Positions 1 to 8,024 of a DNA stretch of 13,736 nt are shown here, piece by piece. Under the pieces are notes generated by a model. It did not search any database. It saw only the letters and a list, made by a program, of their open reading frames with translations, and had not been told where the DNA came from. The DNA comes from Treponema sp. Its GTDB lineage: Bacteria > Spirochaetota > Spirochaetia > Treponematales > Breznakiellaceae. The number at the start of each line of letters is the position of its first letter. The first letter of the stretch is position 1. The position numbers and the translations under genes are program-made. The stretch spans positions 1 through 13,736 of the forward strand of contig JAIROE010000146.1 in assembly GCA_031257715.1 (NCBI GenBank). Reading direction: 5' to 3'.

Positions 1-2
1 GG

Positions 3-539
3 CTTTTCCCCGGCAATTCGGTGCGGCTCCGCTACGGCTATATTGTTACCTGTACGGGTTTTGACAGGGACGAAAAGGGAAATATTTGCGCGGTACGCTG
101 TACCTACGATCCCGCGACCAAAGGGGGCAACGCCCCCGACAACCGCAAGGTAAAGGGAACCATTCACTGGGTTTCCGCGGCTCACGCCGTTCCCATTGAA
201 GTGCGCGTCTACGATTATCTTTTCAGCGCCGAAAAACCCATGGAGACGCCTTCCCGGTCCGGCGGATCCCCCGGTGATTTCACCTGCAACCTTAATCCGC
301 ATTCGCTTGAGGTCATTCCCCTTGCGTGGGGTGAACCGTCTCTTGCATACGCCGCGGCGGGGGATCGCTATCAGTTTGAACGGCTCGGCTATTTTGTGCG
401 GGATACGCCGCCTGAAGACGGTGCGAAGGGAAACGGCGCGGATACAGGCGGTGCGGCTAAAGACGGCTCGACCAGGCTCGTGTTCAACAAGACCATAGGC
501 CTTCGGGATACCTGGGCAAAAATAAGGAAAAATGAATAG
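3..539 (+). CDS. glnS: Glutaminyl-tRNA synthetase, C-terminal part (5' end outside the window)
   Basis: This is the 3' end of glutaminyl-tRNA synthetase, which charges tRNA-Gln in the cytoplasm. The frame is open to the left edge of the window, so the GTG at 21 is an internal Val codon and not a start. The visible part is the C-terminal beta-barrel anticodon-binding region. Landmarks shared with E. coli GlnRS, by recall, are [37 protein letters not shown], the QFERLGYF segment, and the end [15 protein letters not shown]. The catalytic HIGH/KMSKS domain lies outside. One oddity is a Gly/Ala/Asp-rich stretch of roughly 20 residues between GYFVRD and LVFNKT, longer than I recall in E. coli. The stop TAG (537-539) sits inside a dispersed palindromic repeat. 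The family call is firm. Confidence 0.95.
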   Translation, partial: LFPGNSVRLRYGYIVTCTGFDRDEKGNICAVRCTYDPATKGGNAPDNRKVKGTIHWVSAAHAVPIEVRVYDYLFSAEKPMETPSRSGGSPGDFTCNLNPHSLEVIPLAWGEPSLAYAAAGDRYQFERLGYFVRDTPPEDGAKGNGADTGGAAKDGSTRLVFNKTIGLRDTWAKIRKNE

Positions 540-573
540 AGTTGTTCGATAACCTCAGTTGTCGAACAGGTTC
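535..573 (+). repeat. Dispersed palindromic repeat, copy 1 (stop-codon-supplying)
   Basis: The segment beginning AATAGAGTTGTTC, followed by a palindrome and GAACAGGT, matches the reverse complement of 10458-10496 with only a few mismatches over about 38 bases. It overlaps the end of glnS and provides its TAG stop. Its orientation relative to the gene is the same as for copy 2. It resembles a REP-like intergenic element. Confidence 0.7.
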
Positions 574-582
574 AATGAACCT
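537..582. terminator. Two tandem hairpins between convergent glnS and the TonB receptor gene
   Basis: Two inverted repeats fill the gap between the convergent genes. The first (about 542-568) pairs TGTTCGATAAC with GTTGTCGAACA around a CTCA loop, with one G-T pair. The second (568-582) pairs AGGTTCA with TGAACCT around a single A. No long T-run follows, so this is a putative bidirectional terminator or transcript-end stabiliser. The first hairpin is a copy of the repeat that recurs at 10458-10491. Confidence 0.5.
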
Positions 583-2597
583 CACATCTCGAAAACAAGG
601 CGCAGTCCCAGTGTTGCCGTAAATCCCGGCATGGGGTATTCGTCAAGGGAAACATAGGCCTGGTCCAGAACATTTCTGAGGACGGCAAAAGCCGCGAGGT
701 TTTTTCCGATCTTTTGATTTACCGTAATGTTGAGGAGAAAGTAAGGGTCCAAGGGCTTGGTATTTGCTTTTGATGTATAGGCTGCGTAACGCAGGCCCGT
801 ATAATTGCCGGAAACAAGAAGGGAGCCTGTTTTCCAGGGCAGTTCAAGGGAAACGCCGGCCGTATGCACCGGTGTGTAGGGGATACGGACGTTGGACGCA
901 AACCCAAGGTTTTCGCCCGTACTGCCGGTCAGTATGTAACTTAACAGGAATTGATAGGAAACGGACGGGATGATTTTTTCTACCGGCCCAAATGAAACGG
1001 GGATTTCAAAATCCACGCCGGAATCCCATCCAAAAAATACCGCCCGCGCCGTATTTTCCGGCCTCCAGTCCCCGCTGGAATTGCTCCAGTGAATGGAATT
1101 GTCCGTTTCCTGCACGTAAAGAGTGCTTTCCAGATTGAACAGATTTCCGAACCGAAACGCCGCGCCCAGATCCGTTCCCCATAGATCTTCCGGTTTAAGG
1201 TTCGGGTTGCCGTAATACCCGGCCTGATTCCAGTAGAGATCCTCAAAATCGGGAAATTTAAAGCCGCGAAAATAATTGTTTCTGATGGTGAGCCATTCGG
1301 CGGCAAAAAAAGCCAAGCCGGCTTTGGGAACAAGTATGGCGGTAAAACCGCTTCCGCCGTTGAAGTTCATTTTCAGCGATGAAACGACGAGGAATTTTTT
1401 ATGGGGAAAATATTCGGCGGTAATATACATACCGCCGTTGTGGCGGTCCCTTGTGCCGATGCCGGTGGAATCAAGCCGGCTGTAACGGTAGTCCCCTCCC
1501 GTTTGCAGGGAGAGCGTTTCCACCGGATGCCACTTCCAGCGGTTTATGATCTGGAAGGCATGTATATCGTAAAGCGAATTTTCCGCGGGGGCCTTGTAAT
1601 CCAGCGTTTGCAGGCTGTGGCCGATTGAAAATTCCGCGGCCAGGCTGTCATGGAAGATCCGGGGCATGTCCAGCGCAAAGTTTTCCCTGGCGGAAAAATC
1701 CCGCTGTTTTCCGAAGATGCTTGATATGGCTGTTAGCGGAAAATTTTTATCGCCGTAATAAATATTTCCCGAAGCGGTGAATTTTGAATGATCCGGCAAA
1801 TTCCATACAAGGGAAGTGGAAAGTCCCGTATCCCATATTTCGTTGTGCTCCTTCCTGCGGGTCATTCCGTGGTAATTTTTAATGCGATAATGATTTGCCG
1901 CCCGGACGCCGAACCAGCCGGCGGACAGGGAAAGATGTTCGGTTCCCCGCGAGGCAAAGAGACCCAGGCGCTGGGTATCCAGAAGGTCCTGCCATTCGGG
2001 GTCCGTCTTTTTCCCCTCGTGGTTGTAATATTTTCCGGGTACGGCGGATGTATTTGAAATGGTTCCGCCAATCATAAATCCCCGCCGCCTTTCCTTTACC
2101 GTGATGATATTGACAACTCCTCCCATTGTGCCCGGGACATTGTAGGCGGTATCCGATCCTCCGTAGATCACCTCGATCTTTTCCACCGCATCAACATCAA
2201 TTGTGCTGAAGTCGAAATCCCCGGACACCGGAGAAGCGGCGGGAACGCCGTCTATGAGAACGGCGATGCGTTCCGAATCGAAACCGCGGATATTGATGTC
2301 CGCCTGATTGCCGTAGGGGCCGTAGCGGACGGACCCCAGATTCAGGGCCTGTTCCAGCAGGGCCGGCAAATCCGGGGCGTGCAGCCGCTCTATTTCTTCC
2401 CTGCTGATGGTTTTTATCTGCTGTGTAACCGCCGGAGTTCCCGTGACGGTTATCCCTTCATCCTCCATAAAGGGGATTTCCCCGCCGTAAAAATCATCTT
2501 CCAGTTCCGGGCCTTCACCGGCGTACAGAGGAAAGAGCATGAAAATGAAAAGGCAGACAGGCAGAAAACCCCTCCGCCCCGGCGCACGTGAAACCAT
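582..2597 (-). CDS. btuB: TonB-dependent outer-membrane receptor, probable cobalamin/corrinoid transporter (BtuB-like)
   Basis: This is an outer-membrane beta-barrel that takes up a large substrate using TonB energy. From ATG at 2597 (671 aa) it has a signal peptide (about 1-26, basic VSRAPGRRG then a hydrophobic run), a TonB-box-like EGITVTG (47-53), a plug domain (about 57-168) with INIRGFDSERIAVLIDGVP and IEVIYGGSDTAYNVPGTMGGVVNII, then a long barrel with repeated aromatic strands to the end. The start at 2597 lies one base after the upstream stop, suggesting translational coupling; a start at 2633 is also open but overlaps the upstream gene and lengthens the signal peptide. Substrate is inferred from the cobalamin riboswitch heading the operon and the BtuB-like plug; heme, siderophore or sugar receptors share this fold. 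The terminal residue is Met rather than the usual Phe, but Phe is third from last. Confidence 0.88.
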   Translation of the reverse strand: MVSRAPGRRGFLPVCLFIFMLFPLYAGEGPELEDDFYGGEIPFMEDEGITVTGTPAVTQQIKTISREEIERLHAPDLPALLEQALNLGSVRYGPYGNQADINIRGFDSERIAVLIDGVPAASPVSGDFDFSTIDVDAVEKIEVIYGGSDTAYNVPGTMGGVVNIITVKERRRGFMIGGTISNTSAVPGKYYNHEGKKTDPEWQDLLDTQRLGLFASRGTEHLSLSAGWFGVRAANHYRIKNYHGMTRRKEHNEIWDTGLSTSLVWNLPDHSKFTASGNIYYGDKNFPLTAISSIFGKQRDFSARENFALDMPRIFHDSLAAEFSIGHSLQTLDYKAPAENSLYDIHAFQIINRWKWHPVETLSLQTGGDYRYSRLDSTGIGTRDRHNGGMYITAEYFPHKKFLVVSSLKMNFNGGSGFTAILVPKAGLAFFAAEWLTIRNNYFRGFKFPDFEDLYWNQAGYYGNPNLKPEDLWGTDLGAAFRFGNLFNLESTLYVQETDNSIHWSNSSGDWRPENTARAVFFGWDSGVDFEIPVSFGPVEKIIPSVSYQFLLSYILTGSTGENLGFASNVRIPYTPVHTAGVSLELPWKTGSLLVSGNYTGLRYAAYTSKANTKPLDPYFLLNITVNQKIGKNLAAFAVLRNVLDQAYVSLDEYPMPGFTATLGLRLVFEM

Positions 2598-2598
2598 T

Positions 2599-3081
2599 TT
2601 ACGGCGTTTTGGTGCAGGAACTGTGCATATCAAAATACCCGTTTATGACCTGATATTCCCACTCCGCTTCCAACTGTGTGGGCCTCCCGGCCCCGTCTTT
2701 GGATCCCGCAAACTCTACGCTTGTCCCGGTTAATCTCTGCCAGTGGATGACATAATACCTGCCCACCGCACCCGAAGTCCAGTTGCTGACCGTATACAGG
2801 ATCGTGATATACCCGCCCCCAAAACCGTCGCTGCGGACATTGAGAATGGGTCCCGAATATCCAACAGTCCCGCTGTAGCTTGCAATAAATTCCCCCACAC
2901 CGAATGTTGGCCTTTTGATTTCAAATTCCTCACCGTAGGTTGACACCCATTTACCAACGAGATTATCGGGCAGGATGATGGTTTCGCCCAGCGGGTTTAT
3001 TCCGCCCTCCGCATCGCAGCCCGGGAAGAAAAACGCCCCGGTAAAACAGACCGCCAAAAACAACAATGAAACCTTTCTCAT
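2599..3081 (-). CDS. Small lipoprotein of unknown function, first gene of the B12-regulated operon
   Basis: The 160-residue protein starts with a lipoprotein signal: MRK, a hydrophobic stretch, then FFFPGC with Cys22 as the likely lipidated residue (a relaxed, spirochaete-like lipobox). The ATG at 3081 is preceded by an AGAGGAG ribosome site. A longer in-frame start at 3318 is rejected because its extra 79 codons run through the riboswitch aptamer. The mature part is Gly/Tyr/Trp-rich and looks all-beta: VGKWVSTYGEEFEI, SYSGTVGYSG, YITILYTVSNW, RYYVIHWQRLTGTSVEF, then EAEWEYQVINGYF. It resembles a lipoprotein style I recall from treponemes (GTW...Y.GTI...TGTSV), but I cannot name a family. Its position before the receptor suggests a surface or periplasmic accessory for corrinoid capture; that role is inference. 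Confidence 0.8.
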   Translation of the reverse strand: MRKVSLLFLAVCFTGAFFFPGCDAEGGINPLGETIILPDNLVGKWVSTYGEEFEIKRPTFGVGEFIASYSGTVGYSGPILNVRSDGFGGGYITILYTVSNWTSGAVGRYYVIHWQRLTGTSVEFAGSKDGAGRPTQLEAEWEYQVINGYFDMHSSCTKTP

Positions 3082-3221
3082 GACAGCTCCTCTCCACGGA
3101 AGCATCGCCGCGGAAATTCGGGGAGTTCTTTCGGGGAAAAATACCGGTGTGGAAATACGGATTTTTCTCAAGGCCCAATCCCCGAAGCCCTGGACGGAAT
3201 ACGAACCCAAACAGGTCCGCC

Positions 3222-3415
3222 GTATACCAAAGTTTCCTGGCTTGCGGACGCCGCCTTTCAGCAGCCGTCCGCCTGCCTTCCCAACCAAAAATTGATCAGT
3301 GGCTTCCTGGCGGACCAAAACCCGTTCACAGTTACGGGATAGCGGAGGAATAAACCCTGCATTCGAAATTCCTTCCGAACCATCAGGTTTTCACCTCACT
3401 TCCTTTGAAATATAC
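3222..3415 (-). promoter_or_regulatory. Cobalamin riboswitch (adenosylcobalamin-type aptamer)
   Basis: Read on the minus strand, the conserved elements appear in order. P1 pairs GTATA..CAAAG (3415-3403) with CTTTG.TATAC (3232-3222). A GGAAT/ATTCC arm follows, then the core hairpin CCCGTAACTGTGAACGGG (3338-3321), matching the family's CCCGCNACTGTGA pattern. Next come AAGCCACTG (3305-3297), GGGAAGGC (3282-3275), a GCGGAC/GTCCGC arm (3272-3267 with 3249-3244), and a degenerate B12 box AAGCCAGGAAAC (3243-3232). The match rests on recalled consensus elements. The switch controls the lipoprotein and TonB receptor downstream. The expression platform between 3221 and 3082 is unclear; no strong terminator with a U-run is seen, so control of translation is plausible. 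Confidence 0.88.
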
Positions 3416-3422
3416 AATAAGC

Positions 3423-3450
3423 AGTATAAGGAAAAGGGGGGAAATATCAA
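3423..3450 (-). promoter_or_regulatory. Promoter of the riboswitch/lipoprotein/receptor operon
   Basis: On the minus strand a -35 box TTGATA (3450-3445) and a -10 box TATACT (3428-3423) each match the sigma-70 consensus at 5 of 6 positions, with a 16-base spacer. The predicted transcript start, near 3416, coincides with the first base of riboswitch helix P1 at 3415, which supports both calls. Confidence 0.7.
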
Positions 3451-3476
3451 GTGGCAGGCTCTCCAAAATAATCCCC

Positions 3477-3511
3477 TTTTCCTGATTCGAAAGACCGCGT
3501 ATACTGGTTCC
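3477..3511 (+). promoter_or_regulatory. Putative promoter directly abutting the lactonase start
   Basis: A -10-like TATACT (3500-3505, 5 of 6) lies exactly 6 bases before ATG at 3512, so a transcript from it would begin at or next to the start codon. The -35 position is poor (TTTTCC at 3477-3482). No Shine-Dalgarno precedes the ATG. Confidence 0.35.
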
Positions 3512-4597
3512 ATGGCGGATTATGCAGGCGGATATATCGGGACCTATACCGAAGGGGCGGGCGGCAAGGCACGGGGGATCTATTCCTTTGTCATGAATAC
3601 CGCGACGGGGGTTATTGAAGATTTTCGCCTTGCCGCAGAGTCGGTAAATCCGTCGTGGCTTGTTCTTTCACCGGGCGGGAAATTCCTCTATGCGGTAAAT
3701 GAGACCGCCTCGTTCGAAGGTAAACCGGGCAGCGGCGGAATCTCCGCCTTTTCGGCCGGGGAAGACGGCAGCCTTGTGTTCCTCAACAGCAGGCGGAGCG
3801 GTGGAAAGCATCCATGCCACCTTGCCGTCGATAGGGAAGGCGGCTTCCTTGCAGCCGCCAATTATTCAAGCGGCACGGTTTCGGTGTTTTCCCTGGATGA
3901 GCGCGGTTTTCTGGGCGGCTGCATTCAGACGATACGGCTTGCGGGGAAAGGGCCTGTCGAAGCCCGGCAGGAAAAGGCCCATGCACATTCCTTTCTGTTC
4001 GACAAGGATTACCGTTATGGTTTTGTCTTTGATCTTGGTTCCGACAGAATCATGGCGTACCGTTTTGAGCGGGGCGCGCCTCTTCCCCTTATTCCTGCCG
4101 ATCCTCCTTTCTTCCGCTCGGCGCCGGGGTCCGGTCCCCGGCACGGGATCTTTTTCCCTTCGGGAACGTTTGCCTATTGTCTTAACGAACTTTCGTCGAC
4201 GGTCGATGTGCTCAGGTACGATCTGGGCGGCTGTTTCAAAAAAATACAGAGCATTTCCGCCCTTCCCCCGAAGAAAAAAGCGGCTGGCATTCAGAGTACG
4301 GCCTCGGCGGTGCGCATAAGCTGTGACGGCAAATTTCTTTATACTTCAAACCGTGGCCATGACAGCATCGGTCTTTTCAAAATGAAAAAGAGCGGCGTTC
4401 TGGAATTTGTTGAAGCCTTTCCATCCGGGGGAAGGCATCCGCGCGATTTTATCATGGATCCCGAAGGTAATTTCCTTGCCGCGCTTAACAGGGATTCGGA
4501 TAATGTTGTTATTTTTGGAATCAACCGCACAACGGGCCGGCTCAGGAAGCTGAGGGAATATCCCGCGTTATCCCCGGTTTCGATTATCTTTCGCTGA
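3512..4597 (+). CDS. pgl: 6-phosphogluconolactonase-type lactonase (seven-bladed beta-propeller)
   Basis: The 361-residue protein belongs to the lactonase family of YbhE-type 6-phosphogluconolactonases, which hydrolyse 6-phosphogluconolactone to 6-phosphogluconate in the cytoplasm. Family marks are YIGTYTEGAGGKARGIYSF at the N-terminus, NPSWLVLSPGGKFLYAVNE, GGKHPCHLAVDREGGFLAAANYSSGTVSVF (split by recurring propeller strands), AHAHSFLFD, GPRHGIFFPSGTFAYCLNEL, GKFLYTSNRGHDSIGLF and GRHPRDFIMDPEGNFLAALNRDSDNVVIF. The ATG at 3512 fits the family N-terminus; the frame is open further upstream, but that stretch is the antisense of a riboswitch. It is followed after 6 bases by the ribulokinase, so the two are probably one operon. 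Related lactonases act on other sugar lactones, so a pentonolactone substrate is possible. Confidence 0.87.
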   Translation: MADYAGGYIGTYTEGAGGKARGIYSFVMNTATGVIEDFRLAAESVNPSWLVLSPGGKFLYAVNETASFEGKPGSGGISAFSAGEDGSLVFLNSRRSGGKHPCHLAVDREGGFLAAANYSSGTVSVFSLDERGFLGGCIQTIRLAGKGPVEARQEKAHAHSFLFDKDYRYGFVFDLGSDRIMAYRFERGAPLPLIPADPPFFRSAPGSGPRHGIFFPSGTFAYCLNELSSTVDVLRYDLGGCFKKIQSISALPPKKKAAGIQSTASAVRISCDGKFLYTSNRGHDSIGLFKMKKSGVLEFVEAFPSGGRHPRDFIMDPEGNFLAALNRDSDNVVIFGINRTTGRLRKLREYPALSPVSIIFR

Positions 4598-4603
4598 GGC
4601 AGT

Positions 4604-6270
4604 ATGGAAATACGCAGGGGAGAAAACCGGGTGCTGGGGATTGACTTCGGCACCGATTCATGCAGGGCCCTGGTTATCGACGCCGCGGACGGGGAAGAGA
4701 TTGCGTCGGCTCATGCGGACTATTCCCGCTGGGCGCGGGGGCTTTACTGTAACAAGGCGGAAAGCCGTTTCCGTCAGCATCCGCTGGATTACCTTGAAGC
4801 CATCCAGTCCTCTGTGAGGGAGGCGGTAAAAAAGGCGGGAAGCGCCGCCTGTATCCGGGGCATAGGTATAGACACCACGGGCTCGACGCCCTGCGCGGTT
4901 GACAGGGAGGGAAGCCCCCTTTCGCTAAAGGAGGACTTTGCCGGGAATCCCGCCGCCATGTTTGTCCTGTGGAAGGATCACACGTCGGCGGCGGAATCGG
5001 ACAGGATAAACCGTATCGCCGCGGCGTGGAAAGGCGCGGACTATCTTCTATATAATGGAGGCGCATATTCCCCGGAATGGTTTTGGTCAAAGATCATGCA
5101 TGTTCTTTCCGAGGATGAAAACGTTGCCCGTGCGGCCTTTTCGTTTCTGGAGCACTGTGAGTGGATGTCCGCCCTTTTGACGGGAAACAGGGATGTTCTG
5201 AAGATCAAGCGGTGCCGCTGTTCCATGGGGCTGCGGGCGCTCTGGCATCCTGAATTCGGCGGCTATCCGCCCCGGGATTTTTTTGAGGCGGTCGATCCCC
5301 GGCTTCCCCGCATTCTTGAAACGATGGGAAACGAGACATGGCCTGCCGATACGACTGCGGGCTTTTTATGCGATGAATGGGCGGACCGGCTTGCCCTTCC
5401 TCCCGGCATACCTGTTACGGTGGGGGCCATGGACGCTCATACCGGCGGGGCAGGCGGCGGGGTGCGGCCGGGATGGATGGTAATGGTGGCCGGCACGTCA
5501 ACCTGCGATCTTCTTGTGACGCCCGCGCAGTCAAAGCCGGTCCGGGGCATCTGCGGACAGGCGGAAGGCGCCGTCGTGCCGGGCATGACGGGATACGAGG
5601 CCGGTCAGAGCGCTTTTGGCGATGTCTATGCGTGGTTTCGGGAATGCTTTGCTGGCCCCTTGAAAACATACTTCCCGGCATGGAAGATATCGATCCTGCC
5701 GTCAGGGAAAAACTCGGAGAGGTTCTTCCCCGTCTCATCATTTCCGGACTGGAGAAGGCGGCGGAAGGAATTGATCCTGCAACGAGCGGACTTGCCGCCC
5801 TGGACTGGCTCAACGGCCGGCGTACCCCCGACGCGGATCTTCTGGCAAGGGGCGCTATAACGGGGCTCACGCTTGGGTCCGGCGCTCCCAGGGTGTACCG
5901 CGCCTTTGCCGACGCTACCGCCTTCGGGCTCAGGGCTATTGTTGAACGCTTCAGGGATGAGGGGATACCCCTCGACGGTATTTTTGCCGTCGGCGGCGTG
6001 GCCCGTAAATCACCGCTTGTCATGCAGATTACTTCCGATGTGCTTGACATGCCCATTCATGTACGGGCCGGCGGCGAATCGGTTGCGCGGGGATCGGCGA
6101 TGTTCGCCGCTGTGAGTGCGGGCCTTTATCCGGACATTCCGGCCGCACAGCGCAGCATGTGTTCGCCTGTTGAGAAAATTTACACACCCCGGCCCGGCAT
6201 GGTACTTGCCTATAACCGGATTTATGGACAATATAAAGAATTAGGAGACTATTATGGCAGGAATTCTTGA
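4604..6270 (+). CDS. araB: L-ribulokinase (FGGY family), interrupted by one frameshift in this sequence
   Basis: It phosphorylates L-ribulose (family members also accept D-ribulose and pentitols) to the 5-phosphate. Frame one (4604 to about 5659) has the ATP-site [69 protein letters not shown] and [16 protein letters not shown]. The protein then continues in another frame to 6270 with [30 protein letters not shown], the [16 protein letters not shown] signature and [17 protein letters not shown]. Together they give about 555 residues, the usual ribulokinase length. One extra C in the CCCC at 5656-5659 restores a continuous frame, so a 1-base deletion or sequencing error is likeliest. An alternative start, GTG at 4631, has a better ribosome site (AGGGGAG at 4616-4622). 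The tail overlaps the SDR start by 17 bases. Confidence 0.9.
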
Positions 6271-7039
6271 CAGATTTAAGCTTGACGGAAGGACCGCGCT
6301 GGTTACGGGCGGCGGTCAGGGAATAGGACAGGCCTTTTGTTTTGCGCTGGGTGAAGCGGGAGCAAAAGTCGCCGTGGTTGACATCAACCTCCCGGCCGCG
6401 GAAGAAACCGCGGCCCTGTGTGAAAAAAGGGGAATAAGCGCCGTTGCCGTCAAGGCCGACGTCACCAATGAGGACGATGTACGGAAAATGGTAAAGACGG
6501 TCATTGACAAATGGGGCGCCCTTACTATAGGAGTCAACAACGCCGGTATGGGAGTGTGGCGCGCAGCTATTGATCAGGACTTTAGCGAATGGCGGAAGCT
6601 CCTTTCCCTTAATCTTGATTCCGTTTTTCTCTGCGCCCGCCATGAAGCGCGTGAAATGGAGAAGAAAGGCTACGGCAAGATTATCAACACCGCTTCCATG
6701 TCGGCCCACATCAGCAATACGCCGCAGAACCAGTGCGCCTACAACGCGTCCAAGGCCGGTGTCCTTCACCTTACCAGAAGTCTTGCCGCCGAATGGGCTC
6801 CCAAAAATATCAGGGTGAACAGCATCAGTCCCGGCTACACCAAAACCATGCTTGTTGACAAGCTCCTTGAAACTCCGGAAGGAAAAACCATGCTCCCCAG
6901 ATGGCTGGAAAAAATTCCCATGGGCCGCATGGCCGCCGTCGAAGATCTTCAGGGCGCGGCGGTCTACCTTGCCTCGGAAGCATCCGACTACGCAACCGGC
7001 ACGGACATCATTGTAGACGGTGGTTACTGCTGCTGGTAG
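6254..7039 (+). CDS. Short-chain dehydrogenase/reductase, probable polyol/pentulose oxidoreductase
   Basis: This is a classical SDR of 261 residues. It has the cofactor motif TGGGQGIG (18-25), Asp43 at the end of beta-2 (VVDIN), which usually favours NAD, NNAG (95-98), Asn120, catalytic Ser150, and Tyr163 with Lys167 (YNASK). The PGYTKTM stretch and the C-terminal DGGYCCW resemble arabinitol/sorbitol/mannitol 2-dehydrogenases and L-xylulose reductases, so the substrate is probably a polyol/ketose pair; this is a family-level inference. The ATG at 6254 has the ribosome site AGGAG at 6243-6247, inside the end of araB, indicating coupled translation. In this operon it could oxidise a pentitol to the pentulose that the kinase then phosphorylates. 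Its 3' end overlaps the convergent neighbour by 32 bases. Confidence 0.9.
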   Translation: MAGILDRFKLDGRTALVTGGGQGIGQAFCFALGEAGAKVAVVDINLPAAEETAALCEKRGISAVAVKADVTNEDDVRKMVKTVIDKWGALTIGVNNAGMGVWRAAIDQDFSEWRKLLSLNLDSVFLCARHEAREMEKKGYGKIINTASMSAHISNTPQNQCAYNASKAGVLHLTRSLAAEWAPKNIRVNSISPGYTKTMLVDKLLETPEGKTMLPRWLEKIPMGRMAAVEDLQGAAVYLASEASDYATGTDIIVDGGYCCW

Positions 7040-7919
7040 AAGTTCCGTTTTTCACCGCGGTGTATTTTCGTACATATCCACAGGGCCGGTAGGTTTCCTT
7101 GGCCTGCCGGAGGCCCGGATCTCCCAGATCCTGTTCCCTGTTAATCCAGGTGAAGAAGCGGGGAAGGGAAGCCGCAAACGCCTGATTCATATATTGATAG
7201 ATCCCCTTGTATTCATCCAGCGCTTTTTCGAAATGAACGGCAAAGCTCCGTCCCTTGGCAATACTCTCCCCCAGGCACCAACCGGCGGGTTTTTCATCGA
7301 TGTAGAAAACTGAGCCTTTAAGGTTAAGTATGCCATAAAGCTCCAGCGCCTCCCGTGCGGCCGCATAATCTCCTTCTTTTCCCCTCTCCGTTTTCCAGTT
7401 TTCGAGCACTTCCATGGCATCCCGGACAATATCGCGGTTAAGGGCTTCCATCCTGTGTTTGGGGTATGTATTGCTAAAAGTGTTAACAAGGTTTCTTTTC
7501 TTGTGATATTTCTTTCCTTCGAGGTTTGCGAGATCTGTGCGGAGGTAAAGATAGTCGAAGTTGTCCCTGTCTTCGCGGTACTCGATTCCCCATCTGTCAA
7601 GATTTTCCCGTTCGGCTTCCAGCACCGATTCGGAAATATTCTTCCAGTAATCGTGATCGCCGAAAAGGGCGTCAAGAATTTGCCTCTCAGGCGCGGCGCA
7701 GGGAGTCATGAAAAATTTTTTTCCGTCCTTCTCGCCTGAAATGATGAAGATCCCGTCGGCCCCCATGGATACCCGGTAATGATACCGGCGGCGGAAGAGG
7801 TACAGATTGGAAAAAGTGAACTCGGAAACACCGTCGGGGGTAAGGGAAAGCCTCGGGTGCAGTTCGTTCTTTAATTCAAGGCCAATGGGAACAAATTCGG
7901 GATAACACGGTATGGGCAT
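7008..7919 (-). CDS. DUF2156 (phosphatidylglycerol lysyltransferase C-terminal-like, GNAT-fold) protein
   Basis: The 303-residue soluble protein resembles the DUF2156 family, whose tandem GNAT fold is shared with the catalytic part of aminoacyl-phosphatidylglycerol synthases. Visible marks are the N-terminal [33 protein letters not shown], the [27 protein letters not shown] region (Asn138-Arg160 area) with [26 protein letters not shown], and the end [40 protein letters not shown]. The N-DxGxxGLRxAKxxxxP ending is typical of this family by recall. No membrane segments are present, so it is not a full MprF; the substrate is unknown. There is no Shine-Dalgarno before the ATG, but the family N-terminus fits this start. 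It converges on the SDR gene and shares a divergent control region with pepT. Confidence 0.82.
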   Translation of the reverse strand: MPIPCYPEFVPIGLELKNELHPRLSLTPDGVSEFTFSNLYLFRRRYHYRVSMGADGIFIISGEKDGKKFFMTPCAAPERQILDALFGDHDYWKNISESVLEAERENLDRWGIEYREDRDNFDYLYLRTDLANLEGKKYHKKRNLVNTFSNTYPKHRMEALNRDIVRDAMEVLENWKTERGKEGDYAAAREALELYGILNLKGSVFYIDEKPAGWCLGESIAKGRSFAVHFEKALDEYKGIYQYMNQAFAASLPRFFTWINREQDLGDPGLRQAKETYRPCGYVRKYTAVKNGTSTSSSNHRLQ

Positions 7920-7925
7920 ATATCA

Positions 7926-7931
7926 ATAATA
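7926..7931 (-). promoter_or_regulatory. Putative -10 box abutting the DUF2156 gene start
   Basis: On the minus strand TATTAT (7931-7926, 5 of 6) lies exactly 6 bases before the ATG at 7919. There is no convincing -35 box and no Shine-Dalgarno. It is listed because the same geometry precedes two other genes here. An alternative -10, TATGAT, lies further upstream near 7950. Confidence 0.3.
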
Positions 7932-7989
7932 ACCATTTTTGTCCCGGTATCATAGGGTGCCGCGGATGCCGTGAACGGTAAAATCATCC

Positions 7990-8024
7990 TTTACTGAAAG
8001 CAAATATCAGGTCATAATAAAGGA
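7990..8024 (+). promoter_or_regulatory. Promoter of pepT, apparently leaderless
   Basis: A -35 box TTTACT (7990-7995, 4 of 6), a 17-base spacer and a -10 box CATAAT (8013-8018, 5 of 6) are followed after 6 bases by the ATG at 8025. The predicted transcript start therefore falls on the start codon. AAAGGA (8019-8024) touches the ATG, which is too close to work as a normal Shine-Dalgarno. Confidence 0.5.

Noticed and set aside
3082..3318. N-terminal extension of the lipoprotein gene to 3318
   Set aside because: It would translate the riboswitch, and the lipoprotein signal with a good ribosome site begins at 3081.
3299..3511. N-terminal extension of the lactonase gene to 3299
   Set aside because: The stretch is antisense to the riboswitch and its promoter and adds residues not expected in the family.
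5640..5670. Programmed -1 frameshifting in araB
   Set aside because: No slippery heptamer in the right register and no clear downstream stem-loop; ribulokinases do not normally use it.
6029..6769. 246-codon minus-strand reading frame opposite araB and the SDR
   Set aside because: It is antisense to two well-supported enzymes and its product has no family features.
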